Source: Sapria himalayana
Taxonomy: Eukaryota; Streptophyta; Magnoliopsida; Malpighiales; Rafflesiaceae
Reading direction: 5' to 3'
Assembly: GCA_029783825.1 (NCBI GenBank)
Contig: JAREIK010001332.1
Coordinates: 62,001 to 126,000 of the forward strand
Length of the DNA: 64,000 nt
The notes under the pieces were generated by a model. That model searched no databases. It was not told the origin of the DNA and saw only the letters and a list, made by a program, of their open reading frames with translations. The translations under genes were made by a program, and so were the position numbers. Positions 1-13,450 of this stretch are shown here, one piece after another (the first letter of the stretch is position 1; each line of letters starts with the position of its first letter).

Positions 1-1753
1 ATAAAAAAAGTTTTATATATTTTATCATTAACTATAACAATATTAAGATAACAAGAAAAAAAAGGTAGAAAACAACAAATAATTTAATGATGTGATTATT
101 TACTCGAGTCAATCACCCTTAATTAAAAGTAATATGGAGATTATATATAATACACAAGACTCTAACTTTTAGCATGAGATATAAGAGAAATTAATATATC
201 GATAGTCTTACTCTCAAAATTCGAAAATGTTGCATTTGATAAGTCTCGAAAAGAAGACCTACCACCCATGGATGAATGCACTGGCTAACACATCAAGGCA
301 TGCCCTCAAATGTATGCATGCAACACAAGAATATTTGTATCATTTATGATATGAATTACATAATCATATATTAGACTTTCTGTGCCAGTACACCCCACAT
401 AATAAGGTTGTAGAAAGGAAGAATAAATTTTCTATTAAAATTAATAATATGCTCCTCTTAATTAAGACTTCCAAATCTAATATCTTAGAGAGAGATTATG
501 GAGTCTATCTTTTAGAGTCTTTGAGAGTACTTGCTCAGCTTATGGTCCATCTCTAGGGAATGATAAGATGAGACCTAGGGCTATGAGATGTACAAATATT
601 TTTCTATTGTCTAACAGAATTTTAGCAAGTACTGCATTTTATTTAAGCAAGACCCCAATTTTATAAAATCTAGGAAAAATAAGATACTAAAAGATACATT
701 TAGACCCTTTACTTTTTCTTACTCCATTGTAGTTTAACTTAGACTTCCAGTTTGATCAGAGAATCATTCGTTGACTACTTTTGAACTTGTTGGTCCACAA
801 TATAATAACACACCTATAGAGACATTATATTTATCAAATATATATATGAGGTTGACTCTAAAGAGAACAAGATTAACCAAGTAGAGAAATCTACCTTAAA
901 CCTAGACAACACAATAGTTTGTAAGTCCACTCTAATTATAGTCCAGAATAAGCTAGAGACTAGGAGACTTGACCACAAAAACTCTAAGTCTATACTAAGA
1001 GAAAAAATGCACACTACCTAGTCAGAAGAGAAGCAAATTTACCGAGAATCTATGATGCTTCTATTAGTCTCTTTAATCTTAATCTTCTAATCACCTTCCA
1101 AAAGAAACAACAAAATTGAACTCATTAGTTGATCTTTATTGTTTTGTCATACTCAAGTTTTGTCCATTGTTTCACCTCCTTTATTATTTATCTTGATGAT
1201 ACTGAATTATTCATGTCTCATTCTCAGGTACTATCTCATCTAGAATGTCACCAAGTCATGTTGAAAGCAAGTCTCATCGTAAGAAAAGATTTGTTACTAA
1301 ATGGTTTACTCAATATTTGATATAAATTATATAAATATTTTCTGTCCAATAATTAAGATGGTCTCCTTATAGATTCTTACTTCACTAATAATATCTCACA
1401 AGTAAAATTTATGTAAATTAAACATAAAGAATATCTTTCTTCATAATAACCTTTAGGATGTGTATATGAAAAAATCATATTGGTTTTGAACCACACAATT
1501 AAACATAATTTGTATCTTATAAAATATATTGTATGACTTGAAAATAATCACTAAGAACTTGATTTATGAAAATTTCATAAATAATCATCATGTTTGATTT
1601 ACATCTGTGTTATAGATTTATTTTTTGAAATTTTTTTGATGCCAGGATATTTCTGTTTGTAGTGTACATTATTGATATTTTTATTATAATAAATTAAACA
1701 TACATAAACTAAAATAAAACAATAATACTCATATCAAGTCCATGAATCATATG
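1..1753 (+). mobile_element. Ty1/copia relic, plus strand, integrase to LTR
   Basis: Around 371-430 the frame reads LDFLCQYTPHNKVVERKNK, a degraded copia integrase motif. Around 1170-1215 FIIYLDDTELF resembles the RT YVDD box. The order matches a plus-strand pol gene. From about 1680 an LTR-like sequence begins, is split by the 1754-2093 hAT-A element and resumes at 2094. No intact frame. Confidence 0.6.
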
Positions 1754-2093
1754 TAGAGGTGTCAAATGGGCCGGGCCGGCCCGGCCCAGCACGAGGCACG
1801 GCACGATAAAAAAAATGTGCCCGGGCCCGTGCCGGGCCCGGGCGAACAAACCACGTGCCGGGCCGTGCCCGGCACGGCACGCCGGCCCGCGTGCCTGCGT
1901 CGTGACTCGTGACCCAACCGGGCCCCGCCCCCGGTAAAAAGACCGCGGGTCGGGTCCAAACAGACCCGCCCCGCCCCGCCTGCCCTGCCTTGCCGTGAGC
2001 CCGTGCCCGAGCGGGCCGGCACGGCACGGTAGCACGGCTGGGCACGTGAAAAACGGGCCGTGCCGTGCTGGGCCGGCCCGTTTGACACCTCTA
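1754..2093. mobile_element. hAT-A non-autonomous element (340 bp)
   Basis: Termini TAGAGGTGTCAAATGGG / CCCGTTTGACACCTCTA with perfect 8-bp duplication ATCATATG (1746-1753, 2094-2101). The interior is very GC-rich (GGCACGG-type motifs) and has no coding content of its own; the long open frames on it are by-products of composition. It is inserted in a copia LTR fragment. Confidence 0.93.
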
Positions 2094-3480
2094 ATCATAT
2101 GCTCTTATATAATAAATAAAAGTGAATAAAACAACTCATAAGTTGGGTGCTCCCATAAAAAATACAAAAGAATTAAGGAGAAATAAAAACTTTTTTTTAT
2201 TAAAAATGAAAAGGCCTCTTTTTGAATATAACATAACCATATATATATATATAATTTTGTGTAGCCCATAAGTCAGCTATTTTCAGACAAAAAAAATAAC
2301 ATAAAATACAGTAAAAACTCAATAACCCTCTTCAAGTTGAGACGTAGATATTACACATCACCAACTTAAAAGAGAGGAGGAAGTAACCAATGATCCACTA
2401 AGAGTATTTGTGAGGGTATTTACAATTTGATCATTGGTAAGTATGTATGTTTTGACAATCAAATCATCCTAGAACTTCTTTTAAATAAAATAAAAATTAA
2501 TCTTAATATGTTTCTTCCCATCATGAAATACTGGGTTGACTATAATATGTCGAGCTTCCTAGCTATCATAATAAAGTATTATCAATCTCTCAATTGATAG
2601 GAAAAACTCCTCCAATAAGTAATTGGTCCACAAGGGCTCAAGTAGCGAATATCATAACTTCGTATTTTGACTATGTACTAGATATTTAAAAGATTATTAC
2701 CTTTTGCTCTTCTAGAAGACAAGATTACCTGCAGAAAAAATATAAAAAACTTGTAAAATATCTCTTTTTTGTAATTGTAAGAGCCCAACTAGAATCAAAA
2801 TGCCTCTATCTAAATATGCCTATGATCTCTAAACGTAATGGCACGTCCAAAATCTTTTTTCATATATATGAGAATCATACATATTGCATTTACATGAATT
2901 TGCCTATGAGAACCTATAAAATGACTAATGAATATTATCATCAAATAATTACTATCAAATTTAGGTAACATGTGGCTTAATTACTATATCTACATGAATC
3001 TTTTTTCATATATTTGATAATGTAGGTAACATGTTTAATTACTATCAAATAATTTAGTTTTTCTATTATCATCCTATAACTAGTTGAGTTATTTGAAGAA
3101 CTAATATTTATTAATAATTCTACACTTAGATCAAATGGTCAATCGACAAATGCACATCCTAGCATACCGAGATCAAATAAAATATCAAAAATATTTCTTT
3201 TGAGAAAGAAAATGCATACTTTATGAGTATCTAACTTAAAATATATAAATAAATTCTATTGAAATAAATCAAATTAATCATCTCACATAATCAAAATATT
3301 ATTGATATATACGATTAACATCACATATTCGACTAATGATTAATGTCGAAAAAAACAAGAATAATCTAATACATATTATCCCAAAGCCAAATGTGGTAAG
3401 CACCAAAGAAAATCTACTTAACTATCCTAGGAGACTATTTGAGACTATAAAGTACATTCTACAATATACACATCATACTT
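2094..3480 (-). mobile_element. Ty1/copia relic, minus strand: LTR and RNase H
   Basis: About 2094-2330 matches LTR-type segments elsewhere (ACTCATAAGTTGGGTGCTCCCAT). Reading the minus strand over about 2410-2595 gives IIVNPVFHDGKKHIKINFYF and QIVNTLTNTL, the copia RNase H motif usually seen as NPVFHERTKHIE...DIFTK. The 2600-3480 remainder is AT-rich with no recognisable domain. Several stops. Confidence 0.6.
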
Positions 3481-3539
3481 ATGCTCCTAGGAAGAGTGAG
3501 TCCCAATGACTATTACTATTACATTAACACATTTTCCGA

Positions 3540-3709
3540 TTGATTATCATAAAGTAACCCAGCACAAAAGGCATGATTATGCCCGGAATCGTGTTGTGCC
3601 AGGCATGCATGACTTCCTTACTGGGCCATGTCTAGCATGGCAGAGTAGCCCGAATGAGCCACCAAAAAAGGAGTCATGTCAGCACGACACGAGCAATTTG
3701 ATACCTCTA
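3540..3709. mobile_element. hAT-A fragment, right end only
   Basis: Ends with ATTTGATACCTCTA and contains GCC/GGC-rich words typical of hAT-A arms (TGTTGTGCCAGGC, CAGCACGACACG). The left terminus is not recognisable. Old, mutated copy. Confidence 0.6.
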
Positions 3710-4010
3710 AAACATACAACTCGTGTCCAATAAAATATTCATACTAGTTTCTTGTCCTACGTGTACTACCCTAGGAGAGGTGTCACTATTCTAAAACAAG
3801 TAAAGAATATGAGTGGATCAGTCATTACTCCTCTATGAGAAATAACTACTAAACAAAGAAAAGAGTTTCCTACTATAGTGTCTGAAGGTACATTCTCTTA
3901 TATCGAGTCTTAAAAAAAAACATATCCTCAAAGAGCATACCTCAGACACTATAATAGTAGTCTCATTTCCATATCAAATAGTTATTTTTCATAGAGGGAT
4001 AATGACAAAT

Positions 4011-4446
4011 TAGAAGTATCAAATAAGTCATATAAGGTCAGCACAACCTATTTGTTTAGGTCCATTGGGTCACCATTCCATGTCAGCATGACTCTAAAAA
4101 TAGGTAGCCTAGCATAACTAATTAGCCCACTATCTGACCAAGTTATGTCAGGTCAAATCTGATTAGGCCAACCTAGGTCAGGTTTAGACCAATCTATTTC
4201 ATTCCAAGCTAACCTAATTTGGCTAGCAAGACTAAAACATGCATGCACGGGCTGGCATGCCTGGTTGTGCCACATCTCCTTTGACACATGGACTAGGAAC
4301 CTAGGCCCAACATGATCATAGCCATGTTGAGGACAGCACAAGGCTAGTCCAAGCACAACTATGAATTGGGTCGTACAATGCTAGGTACAACATTTTCATT
4401 ACATGCCTCGTGTCATACCCAGGCCGTCCGGCCTAGTTGATACCTA
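4011..4446. mobile_element. hAT-A element, decayed (about 436 bp)
   Basis: Left end TAGAAGTATCAAATAAG and right end AGTTGATACCTA are mutated hAT-A termini. The interior has mutated GGCC/TGGCATGCC motifs. No matching target duplication could be found, as expected for an old copy. Confidence 0.65.
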
Positions 4447-4755
4447 TGGATTGACCCTGCTCATATGTTTATACTTGATATGACTAACACTCTCCTCAAA
4501 CCCAATCATATTAGTTATATTAGATATAAACATATGAGCAGGGTCTGTCATTACTCCTCCATGGAAAACAACTATTAGACAAGGAAATGAATCCACTACT
4601 AGAGTGTATAAAAATTTGTTCTGGATCAAATCCTTAAACAAATACTTTTTTTGAAGAATGTAATATTAGTACTCTTAGTAACTCTTCTAGAATCTAGTGA
4701 ATAATACTTATATCCTTTCTGAGTATAAGAGTACCAAATGAAAGAATATTTGATG

Positions 4756-7700
4756 TAGAGGTGTCAAACGGGCCGGCCCAGCACGGCACGGCCCTTTTTC
4801 ACGTGCCCGGCCGTGCTACCGTGCCGTGCCGGGCACGGCACGGTGTTTTAGAGTCGGGCACGGCTTGGCTTGGCCAGGCAGCACAGGCGCACGGCAGGGC
4901 AGGCGGGGCGGGAGCCGCAACGCTGGACCGGCTCAACCGGGGTCCGGGTCCCGGGAGCCAAGCACGGGCACGGCCCGTGCTTGGCAGATTAGAAAATTTT
5001 TTTTTTTTAAATTTTTTATTAAGTTTCTGTATATACTTTAGAGTATTAGTAATAATTAAAAAATATAATTTTTTGTAAAAAATATTACATTTAAAATTAA
5101 ATAAAACAAACAAATATTAGAAAAAAAATTTTTTTTTTTTCAATTAAGTTTAGCATATTTTATTATTATAATTTATTAATTATATATTAAAATTTAAAGT
5201 TAATAAATTTTAAAATAAAATTTAAATCGTAAAATAATAAAAAAAAACATTAAGTTAGTAAAAATTTTAATTAAAAAAAAATTAAACTACACAAATGAAA
5301 AATTATCATTCATGCATTTGAAACCAATAATCGGAACAAAACAAGTATAAGTTTCAACACAACGTATGGTACAAAGTACAAACAAAGTGTATAAATAAAA
5401 TAAATAAAAAAACATCGAAAAAAAATAGCAGATGAGCATCATTCGTCAAGCGGCATATCATGAGAATCATCAGCCGCAACATCAAGATCAGTATCATATG
5501 GATCATCATCATCGGCAATTAGCTCATCCGCCATCGTAGTGGATGTGGATGCGACTGCATTGTCTGTCACAGTCCCAGCTTCAGCACGATCACTGATGCT
5601 AAATCTCGATTCCTCCCAATCTTTCAAACATGTCAAGGCCTCAACCATATCTGGACGTAATCTCGATCTCCTATCCGAAATCACGTTCACTGCAACAGAA
5701 AAAACAGACTCCGATGCTACGCTCGACACCGGAGGAGTCAGTAGATCCCGTGCCATCCTAGATAGCACGGGATAGGCGGACTCATATGATTTCCACCACT
5801 GTAATAAATCAAGATTCTTATTGTCAGAAGGTGATAGGATTGAGCAGTAATCGGTATCTAAGTACTGAGACAGCTCGCTCCTATGTGAAGGCCCACCCCT
5901 ATGTTTCTCCCTCGCTAGGTTAATGGAATAATCGTCATCTCTGAACAAGGTATCAGTGTCCGTACTCACAGTCTCACCACCACCACCACCATACCTAGTA
6001 TCGTAGTATGTGAACAGGTCTGTCAACTTCTCGTAAATGAACCCTTCAGGTGGCTCTTCCAGGTTCATGCACGAGGAAATGAAAGTCAGGATGTTTTCAA
6101 CCCCTTCCACCATAGCCCTAGGGTCCATGCATGCTGCGAGGTAATAAAGAGATGGAATGGTGGACCAGTACTTCAGGTACTTGGTCTCCATCTCTGCAAC
6201 CATATGGCTAAGCGTCGGGTCCGCTTGATACTTCCTAAACATGCTACTAATGTTGCATATACAACGGAGTGCAATGCAAGTGGTGGGCGTATAAATTGAC
6301 GAACACATGTTCGTCGTGTCATAAAATATCTTCAGGAATTTCATAAATGAAATTCCTGAAGCCCAGTCAGTGTCGTCAATAATAAGTTCGCCACTCTTAC
6401 TATTGACGTAGTCGGATATCACGTGTTCGTATCCAACACATGATTCCAACATCAGGTATGTGTAATTCCAACGATGTCTCACATCCGATTAGAATTTCTT
6501 CTTCTTAAGATTCGCAGACAAACAGAGATTACCAAACTCTTATAGTCTGCGAGGAGTGCGAATATACTTGAGTGCATTGCGTATATTTTCCAACGCGGGG
6601 GAACAGACCTTCATACCCGCTTGAACTATCAGGTTAATAACATGACACATGCATCTGACATGAAAGATCTCTCCTAATGGTGCGTCTCTAATATTCCTAA
6701 CAAACATATTGATCGCTACTCCATTATTCGCAGCATTATCGAAAGTGACACTAAAAATTTTATTTTGAATTTTATATTCCCTAAATATTTTCATCATACA
6801 CTCAAAAATGGCCGGGCCATCATGAGGATGAAGAATCTCAGTGAATCGTAATATTTTTTTATTGATTGTCCAGTTAGAATCTACATAATGACTCGTGAGA
6901 CATGCATAAGAAGAATCATCGTGACATGTCCATATATCGGACGTCACGGACACCACTCCACTAAATGCCAAAAATTCCTTAATTATTTTTTGTTTTTCTA
7001 ACTTATATATCTTTAGTATGTCACTCCTAGATGTGGATCTAGGAATCCTACGATAGGATGGCTGAAAATAAGTCTGCATGATGCGCACTACCCTCGGATC
7101 TTCCGAAAATCTGATCGGAAGACCCATCAATGTGATGAGCCCGGTCGTGCCGTCCCTACCCAACTCGCTGGAGTATACGAAGGGAGTAAACTTTGAGACT
7201 GAACTCGATCCAGTCTCAAAAAATGTAGTGCCAAGTTGGGTTTGGCTAGGATCTAACGGTCCATGTTTTTTGGAGCATATTTTAGCATGCCTCTTGAGGT
7301 GCCCAGTCCCACATGTACTCTTGCATGTTAAAAGTCTCATACAATATTTGCACTGTGCCATTTCATGTTCCTCACCCCTAACATCTACTTGTGTTATGAT
7401 TTTAAAATGTGTCCAAACTACAGAAGTCCTCCTAGTTTTTTGTTTTTTAGAACTTTGGGCTGAGATGACAGGAGAAACCTAAGTTTCAGGAGCCACAGAC
7501 GTATGTGTAACACTAACATTTTCATTTTCCAAATTTAAATACGTGTTAGGTGTATTTGTCATTTTTTATTTTTCGTAAGTTTTTCTAGAGAGAGAAGCTT
7601 TAGAGAGAGAAAGTACAAAAAAAGTAAATTATATTACCCGGTAAAAGCAATGAGGTCACTCACATGCAAGGTGCACCGCAGGAAGCTCTGATGTTCAAAA

Positions 7701-8358
7701 CTCAAGTTGAGTTTCACGAAAATCCAAGCCGAAATCAAAATCACGAGGGCCGAGAGAGAGATGCACGGTTTATGTGAGAGAGAGAAAATATTGAGAGGTT
7801 TAATGTTTTTGAAAAACATAAATGTTATAGGGATGGAGGTAGATTTTATAGGCTAAATAAAGTTTTATTTTAAAAAAAAATATTTCTTTATTAATTTTTT
7901 GAATTTTTTTAATATATTTAAGGGACAGAATCACGAGGACCGTCGGATTCTGCCCCCTAGGCCGTTGGAGGTGAATCCAAGGGCAGAAAATCGCTAAAGT
8001 TTGAATTTTCTTTTTTTTTGCCGTTGGAAATGCTCGGATCAGACTTGTGGAGTCGGGTTTCGGCAGAAAAGACCGCTGGTCGGGTCTGTTTGGACCCGAC
8101 CCGCGGTCTTTTTACCGGGGGGGGGGGGGGGCGGATGGGTCACGACTCAGTGAGTCGTGACCGTGAGACGTGACTCACGCCACGCGTGAACCGGCACGGG
8201 ATGGACCCGTGCCGGCGTGCCGTGCCAAGGCACGGGATTTACTTCACCCGGGCACGGCACAGGCCCGGTTTTTGAACGTGCCGGGCCGGCCCAGGCACGT
8301 CCGAACCGTGCCGTGCCTCGTGCTGGGCCGGGCCAGCCCGGCACGCTTGACACCTCTA
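4756..8358. mobile_element. hAT-A element, near-complete, with transposase relic (copy 1)
   Basis: A 3603-bp element with terminal inverted repeats TAGAGGTGTCAA / TTGACACCTCTA and a perfect 8-bp target duplication ATTTGATG (4748-4755 and 8359-8366), which is diagnostic of the hAT superfamily. GC-rich arms (about 4770-4985 and 8030-8345) flank an AT-rich spacer and the minus-strand transposase frame. The right arm holds a 15-base G run (8117-8131) and an imperfect hairpin GACCGC...GCGGTC (about 8070-8113). The short hAT-A elements elsewhere share these arms and look like deletion derivatives of this type. Confidence 0.92.
5439..7562 (-). pseudogene. hAT transposase with BED zinc finger, three in-frame stops
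   Basis: A single 708-codon frame from ATG at 7562 to TGA at 5439, broken only by TAG at codon 28 (7481-7479), TAA at codon 341 (6542-6540) and TAA at codon 358 (6491-6489). There is no frameshift. BED zinc finger: VWTHF at about 49-53, Cys71, Cys74, His92, Cys96. RNase H-fold core: SDIW Asp about 209, TFDNAANN Asp about 275, then a CHVINL block. The C-terminal dimerisation region (LLQWW, YPVLSRMARDLL, SSVASESVFS) spans about codons 583-650, followed by an acidic tail. Length and layout fit plant zf-BED/hAT transposases. Activity is unlikely as it stands. A Gly-rich run (GGGGG) lies near codon 525. Confidence 0.9.
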
Positions 8359-10850
8359 ATTTGATGAGACATACAACCATCTTCTCTCCGCCTAAAGAAA
8401 AAAAGATGAACAAAACAAGTATACTCAAAAATCCTAAGTAAAAGATAAAAGAGTCTATCTCAAGGTATTTAAGTTTGAATAGGATATGATCTTATATAAA
8501 AAAATAACATTAAATTGATTAGGATGTTAGTGATTAATATTGATTCTCCTAAAAAATATTTAGTCACACTCTAATAAAGTGAGAATATCCTAACAATTTC
8601 AACCAGATATCAATATTTCCTCTCAGCTATTCTATTTTGTGCAAAAGTACCAACAAAGGATATTCAATGAAACAACCTATGCTCCTTAAAAAATTTAAAA
8701 AATAGATGAGAAATATATCTAATACATTATTACTTCTTAATATCTTAATGTAATATGAAATCTCAATTGTCTAAAAAAATTGAGGTATTTCCTTAAACAC
8801 TGATAGTCATGTAAATCAAATATAATCTTCAATAAAAATAATAAAATATCTTAAACTATCATACATAATCATCATATGAAACCCTCAATTATCTGAGTGG
8901 GTCAGATAAAATTAGTCATTCATAGGACCCCCTAAAATTCGAATAAGAAGTACTAATATATTTTTTTAACCGGCATGTCTCATAATTAATAGACCACACT
9001 CCTATAAACCTTAACTCTAGAATCTCCAGCTTCTCTAATGAAGAATGTCCTAGTTAAGAGTGAATTACTAGTTGATCAATAATATAAAGACACCTAGAAG
9101 AATACATATGAGTTGAGAAAAACAAGCATAATCCATCTTACTAAATTCCTAGGGCAATCATTAGTATGATTAGACATTTTTGGATAAAAAAATTAGTAAA
9201 AAAAAAAATAATATCACCATCTTGTTATTTCCTAAAACAACTAACAAAAAATAAATGATAATAAAATTGCAATACATATAAAATAGGTGTTAAATGAAAA
9301 TGACTAATATTAACATTGACATGTTCCCTATCCTATACAATGTCACTCACCATGACAATTAAGAAGCTTTATACTATAAAAAAAATAAAAATAATAAGAT
9401 TACATGTCGCATTTGTATTAACTCTCGAATTCACTACCCAATAATCTATAGTAAGATAATGAATATAAATAATATCGTAAACGAGATCTGAGAAGAAACA
9501 ACTCGAGTAAGTTTTGTGATCTGCTGTACAACCTCAAAATCTTGAAAAGACTATCGTAACTCATGGTGCAATGTTCAACATCTTTCTCGATTATGTCTCG
9601 ACCTCCCACATAAAGAATAGATCACTACTATCCTCCTATCTCTCAATGAACCTCAATTTGGTCTCATATCTCTGTGATCACTACAATGCGATGAGTATGC
9701 TATAATATTGTGACTAATCATGTCAACTTCTCTTGATCTAGATATAGCTCTAGCTACCTGAGGCACTCTTGGATAAATCTCCATGAAAAATTAAAGTACC
9801 TTCTCGCTAATAATTTATATCCACAACCCAATATATTACTATGTGAACATTGCATAGTGAGTTGATTCATCTTAATTCGTCAATCTACATATCTACAATT
9901 GAATAAAAATATTATATAAATAAAATATTCTGAAAAAATATATCGAAGAGTTAATGTCTCAAACCCTCTTATAAGTGTTACAAAAGCTAAACACACTCAA
10001 TATATTAAAATCAATAGATCGTCATAAGTGAACTAGTAGTTGAGCATCAATCTGCATCCACTTAGCAGTCTTAGTCTTAATTTTAGCTAAGTGTTTCAAT
10101 AAATGATCCACATACCCCTAATCCACAATTCCTCACCAATGTAGACCAAAGAGAAAAGGTGTTAATCTTTAATTTCCACTGGATTATCCTTATTGATCTC
10201 ACATTGCTCCGACAATCTTTCTATCTCACCAAAATATGAACTTCTACACAAAAAAGAAATAAAATCAAATTACAAATTTTAAAACAAAAATTGGGGATGA
10301 TAAAATTTGGTTGTTTGCGTTTTTTAAAATAAACTCAAAAGATGTGAAAAAACATAGGAATATGTAATATTATGTCGATGATGGTTTTGTAATTTGGATG
10401 TTGCATCAGGCCACTATATCAGCCACCATGATTACTGAAAAATAAAATTATTTCTACCCATATCATATCCTTGGATGTCTGATGACCTAAAATCAATAAA
10501 AAAAACCATGAAAGGCAAACAATATGTGGGTGCTTTAGTTGTGCAATGGGGGACACCACTGCTACCATCAAATTCTTAGAGTGATAATGGTCATCGGTGC
10601 CTCCAGAAAATTTTCCATCACACAACCACCATAATGTTGGCACCCCATCTCCATAGAAATTCTTCCAAAACCATGTTAAGGCTACCCTTTCTTTTCGACG
10701 AGAGAGGAGAAAGGGACAACGAAGGAGAAACTGAAAAACTATTTCTTTTTATCAATAATGAAAAACTTTTTTACGACATAACTATATATACGTATAGTTT
10801 AGAGTAGTCCACAAGTCTACACTTTAAAATCTTATTAGTTTGTGGTGAGA
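8359..10850. other. AT-rich DNA without recognisable genes
   Basis: Short stretches (about 8380-8470) resemble minus-strand copia integrase debris seen at 10860-11100 and 25600-25760. The rest shows no domain, no terminal repeats and only short random open frames. I see no gene here. Confidence 0.6.
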
Positions 10851-13450
10851 AATATTTACTCTTTTGAATAATAGAGTATCCAAGAAAAATACATCTCAAG
10901 ATTATACAATCAACTTGTCTCATCTTAGAGAGAAATTATGAACAAAACAAATATATCTAAAAATTTTATGAGGCTAGTTAAATAGTCTCTTTTAAGGATG
11001 TAAGATCTGAAATGTTATATGTAAAGAAAGGACATAAGAGGATATCCGACTTGATAAGATAGATTAAAGTTCATATAACATCTCGCAAAAAATATTTTGA
11101 AACATTTTTTTAAGTAGAAGTATCTAAGTTATTTCAATCAGCTAATTATTTTTTCATTCAGAAACCTTATTTTGTTAAAGTATACCAGCGCATATAATCT
11201 AGTGTACAATCCAATGATCCATACAATAAATACTGAATTAATCTAACATATATTCTAGTATACTATCACTTTTAATTTTTAAATATTTTTATCTAATTGA
11301 GCTTTAATATTTTGTGAAAAACTAAAAAATTAAAATAAATATATGATTTATCATAAAAGAGATATATTCATGTGTATTCGAGTAGTTATACAAAAAAAAG
11401 TAATCAAATACCTAAATCCGTTTTTGATTGTATTTCCACTAGATACTCATATATTTGAGTATATCAAATCGAATAAGTCACTTATCAAATAAGACTAAAA
11501 TATGTAAGATAAGAAGCCTTGGTAAACTCTTCTAATTGAGATGTCTCCCACTTTAAGGTTTAAATATCCTTAATTAGGGTAATGTATTCTCATCTTAACT
11601 AATGATGAGTGACCTAACTAAAATTACATAAATAACAAGCCCAAAAAACTAAAATATCTAAATAAAAATTTTACCTTTGAAAAGAAAATACAATTCAATG
11701 TTCAATCACAAATCGAGTCTTCATCAGAGTCTTCTAATCCTACAAATAAATATTAATAAAAATAAAAACAAAGTCAAATTTAAATTAATCGAAAAGATAA
11801 CTTATAATAAATAAATTAATATAATAATCAAATATAAGTATGATATATGATTAATAAAGATTCAAACTGAATAAGACTATATCCAATAATTTTTGAACAT
11901 TTGCCTTTGACTACATTATTATTTTCAGAATAAAAAAAGAACATAATGAATAAGATATGATTACCAATGATATAAATATTCACTTATGTATCAAAAATTT
12001 ATAAGTCTGAAGTAAGAATACAAGTAAAATAACTAGCGTTATCTAAAAGAAGACAAAAAATATGTCATTTTAGAAAAATATTTTATATGCTTTTTTTAAT
12101 AAGTATTATGGTGGATGAACTCTATGAGGACCTTTTTAGATGGTCAAGTTGTTTGTCTCTCTTACTACTCTGCAAAACTCTCAATCTCTTTACTGAAAAT
12201 AATATCTAATAACTCTTTATGGTACAACACATTTTCTTATAATGAGTACACTGAACTAAGAATCTATTCTATCTTTGCTATGATAATTCATACTGATTTT
12301 TTCAAATAGAAAACTATACTAAACCTTAATTCCTATCAAACCCAATTAATGTTTAATCAATCCCTTCTTTTTTTTATTTCTGTCAAAATGAAAAACTCAA
12401 TTAGGATTTCTATCTCACATCACTATGCAAATCACCACACACATCACCACATGGATCATCACATGCACCACCGTGTGTACCACCACACCCACTACAACAC
12501 CCACCACATGCACCACCACATAGGCCATTGCACCCACAATCATGTGAACCACTATGTGCACTACTATGCATACTAAACAAAGACTCCCCTTCATCTATCT
12601 ATGCTATGATAATCAATATTGATTTTTTCAAATAAAAAACTATACCAAACCTTAATTTCTATCAAACCCAATTAAAGTTTTAATCTCTTTTATTTCTTTT
12701 TACTTCTGTCAAAATGAAAAACTCAATTAGGATTTCCATCTTACATCACTATGCAAATCACCACACACATCACCGCTTGCATCAACACATGCACCACCAC
12801 GTACATCATCACAAGCACCACCAAGTGCACCACCACACTCACTACAACATGCACTACCACATGCACCACCACATGGACCATTGCACGCACAATCATGTGC
12901 ACCACTATGTACTAATACTCATACTAAAATGAGACTCATTCATCTATTTATGCTATGATAATTCATACCTATTCTTTTAAAAATAAAACAACACCAAACC
13001 CTAATTTCTACCAAATCTAATTAAGATTTAATTTCTATTTTCTTTTAATCTGTCAATAAATCTAGTTAAAATTTTGTTTGCATGTACTACCACATGCCAC
13101 TGCTCTCCACCATACATACTACAGCATGCATATGTTCAACTCAGATGCACCACTATGCATCCGCATAGTTGAAATGCTACTATGTGCATGCCTATTATGC
13201 ACCTAAGCATGCCAACCATGCATTTGAATACACACTTTTTTTTTATTCTAGGATTTGTAAAAAAAAAATTGCTCACATATACAACTGACTCTAATATCAT
13301 GATAAATTTAAGACATAAATAGAAATAATATAATATTACTAATATCAAAATTAATATATTGTTCTTATATAAAGAACAAAAATGATTAAGGAACCCAACA
13401 TATTAGGTGATCTCATAAAAAATACATAAATATAAAAAATTAAATAATAA
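10850..13450 (-). mobile_element. Ty1/copia relic, minus strand, leader and 5' LTR
   Basis: The block 10860-11100 (AGAGTATCCAAGAAAAATAC...) recurs at 18940-19100, 25600-25760 and 63165-63240, and in reverse complement at 23080-23250 and 58660-58830, where it follows integrase. 11960-12060 (GATTACCAATGATATAAATA) recurs at 20066. It is followed by a CAC-rich leader, the PBS-like CTCTAATATCATG at about 13289 and an LTR-like stretch to about 13450. Highly decayed. Confidence 0.5.
12275..13080. repeat. Three tandem copies of a CAC-rich leader unit
   Basis: The word TATGATAAT...GATTTTTTCAAATA starts near 12281, 12607 and 12956, giving units of about 326 and 349 bp and a partial third. Each unit continues AAACTCAATTAGGATTTC and then CACCAC-rich DNA whose plus-strand reading is His-rich (HHTHHHMDHHMHH). 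I read this as low-complexity leader sequence of a copia element rather than a His-rich protein gene. Confidence 0.85.

Noticed and set aside
1709..2098. Overlapping 100-130 codon Pro/Gly/Arg/Ala-rich open frames
   Set aside because: They lie on the GC-rich arm of the 1754-2093 hAT-A element; several frames are open at once because of composition. The same happens at 4761-5113, 8147-8441, 33327-34010, 36789-37256 and 45155-45487.
12349..12932. His-rich small proteins (HHTHHHMDHHMHH)
   Set aside because: They come from CACCAC-type leader sequence repeated in tandem next to a copia PBS; no conserved frame between copies.
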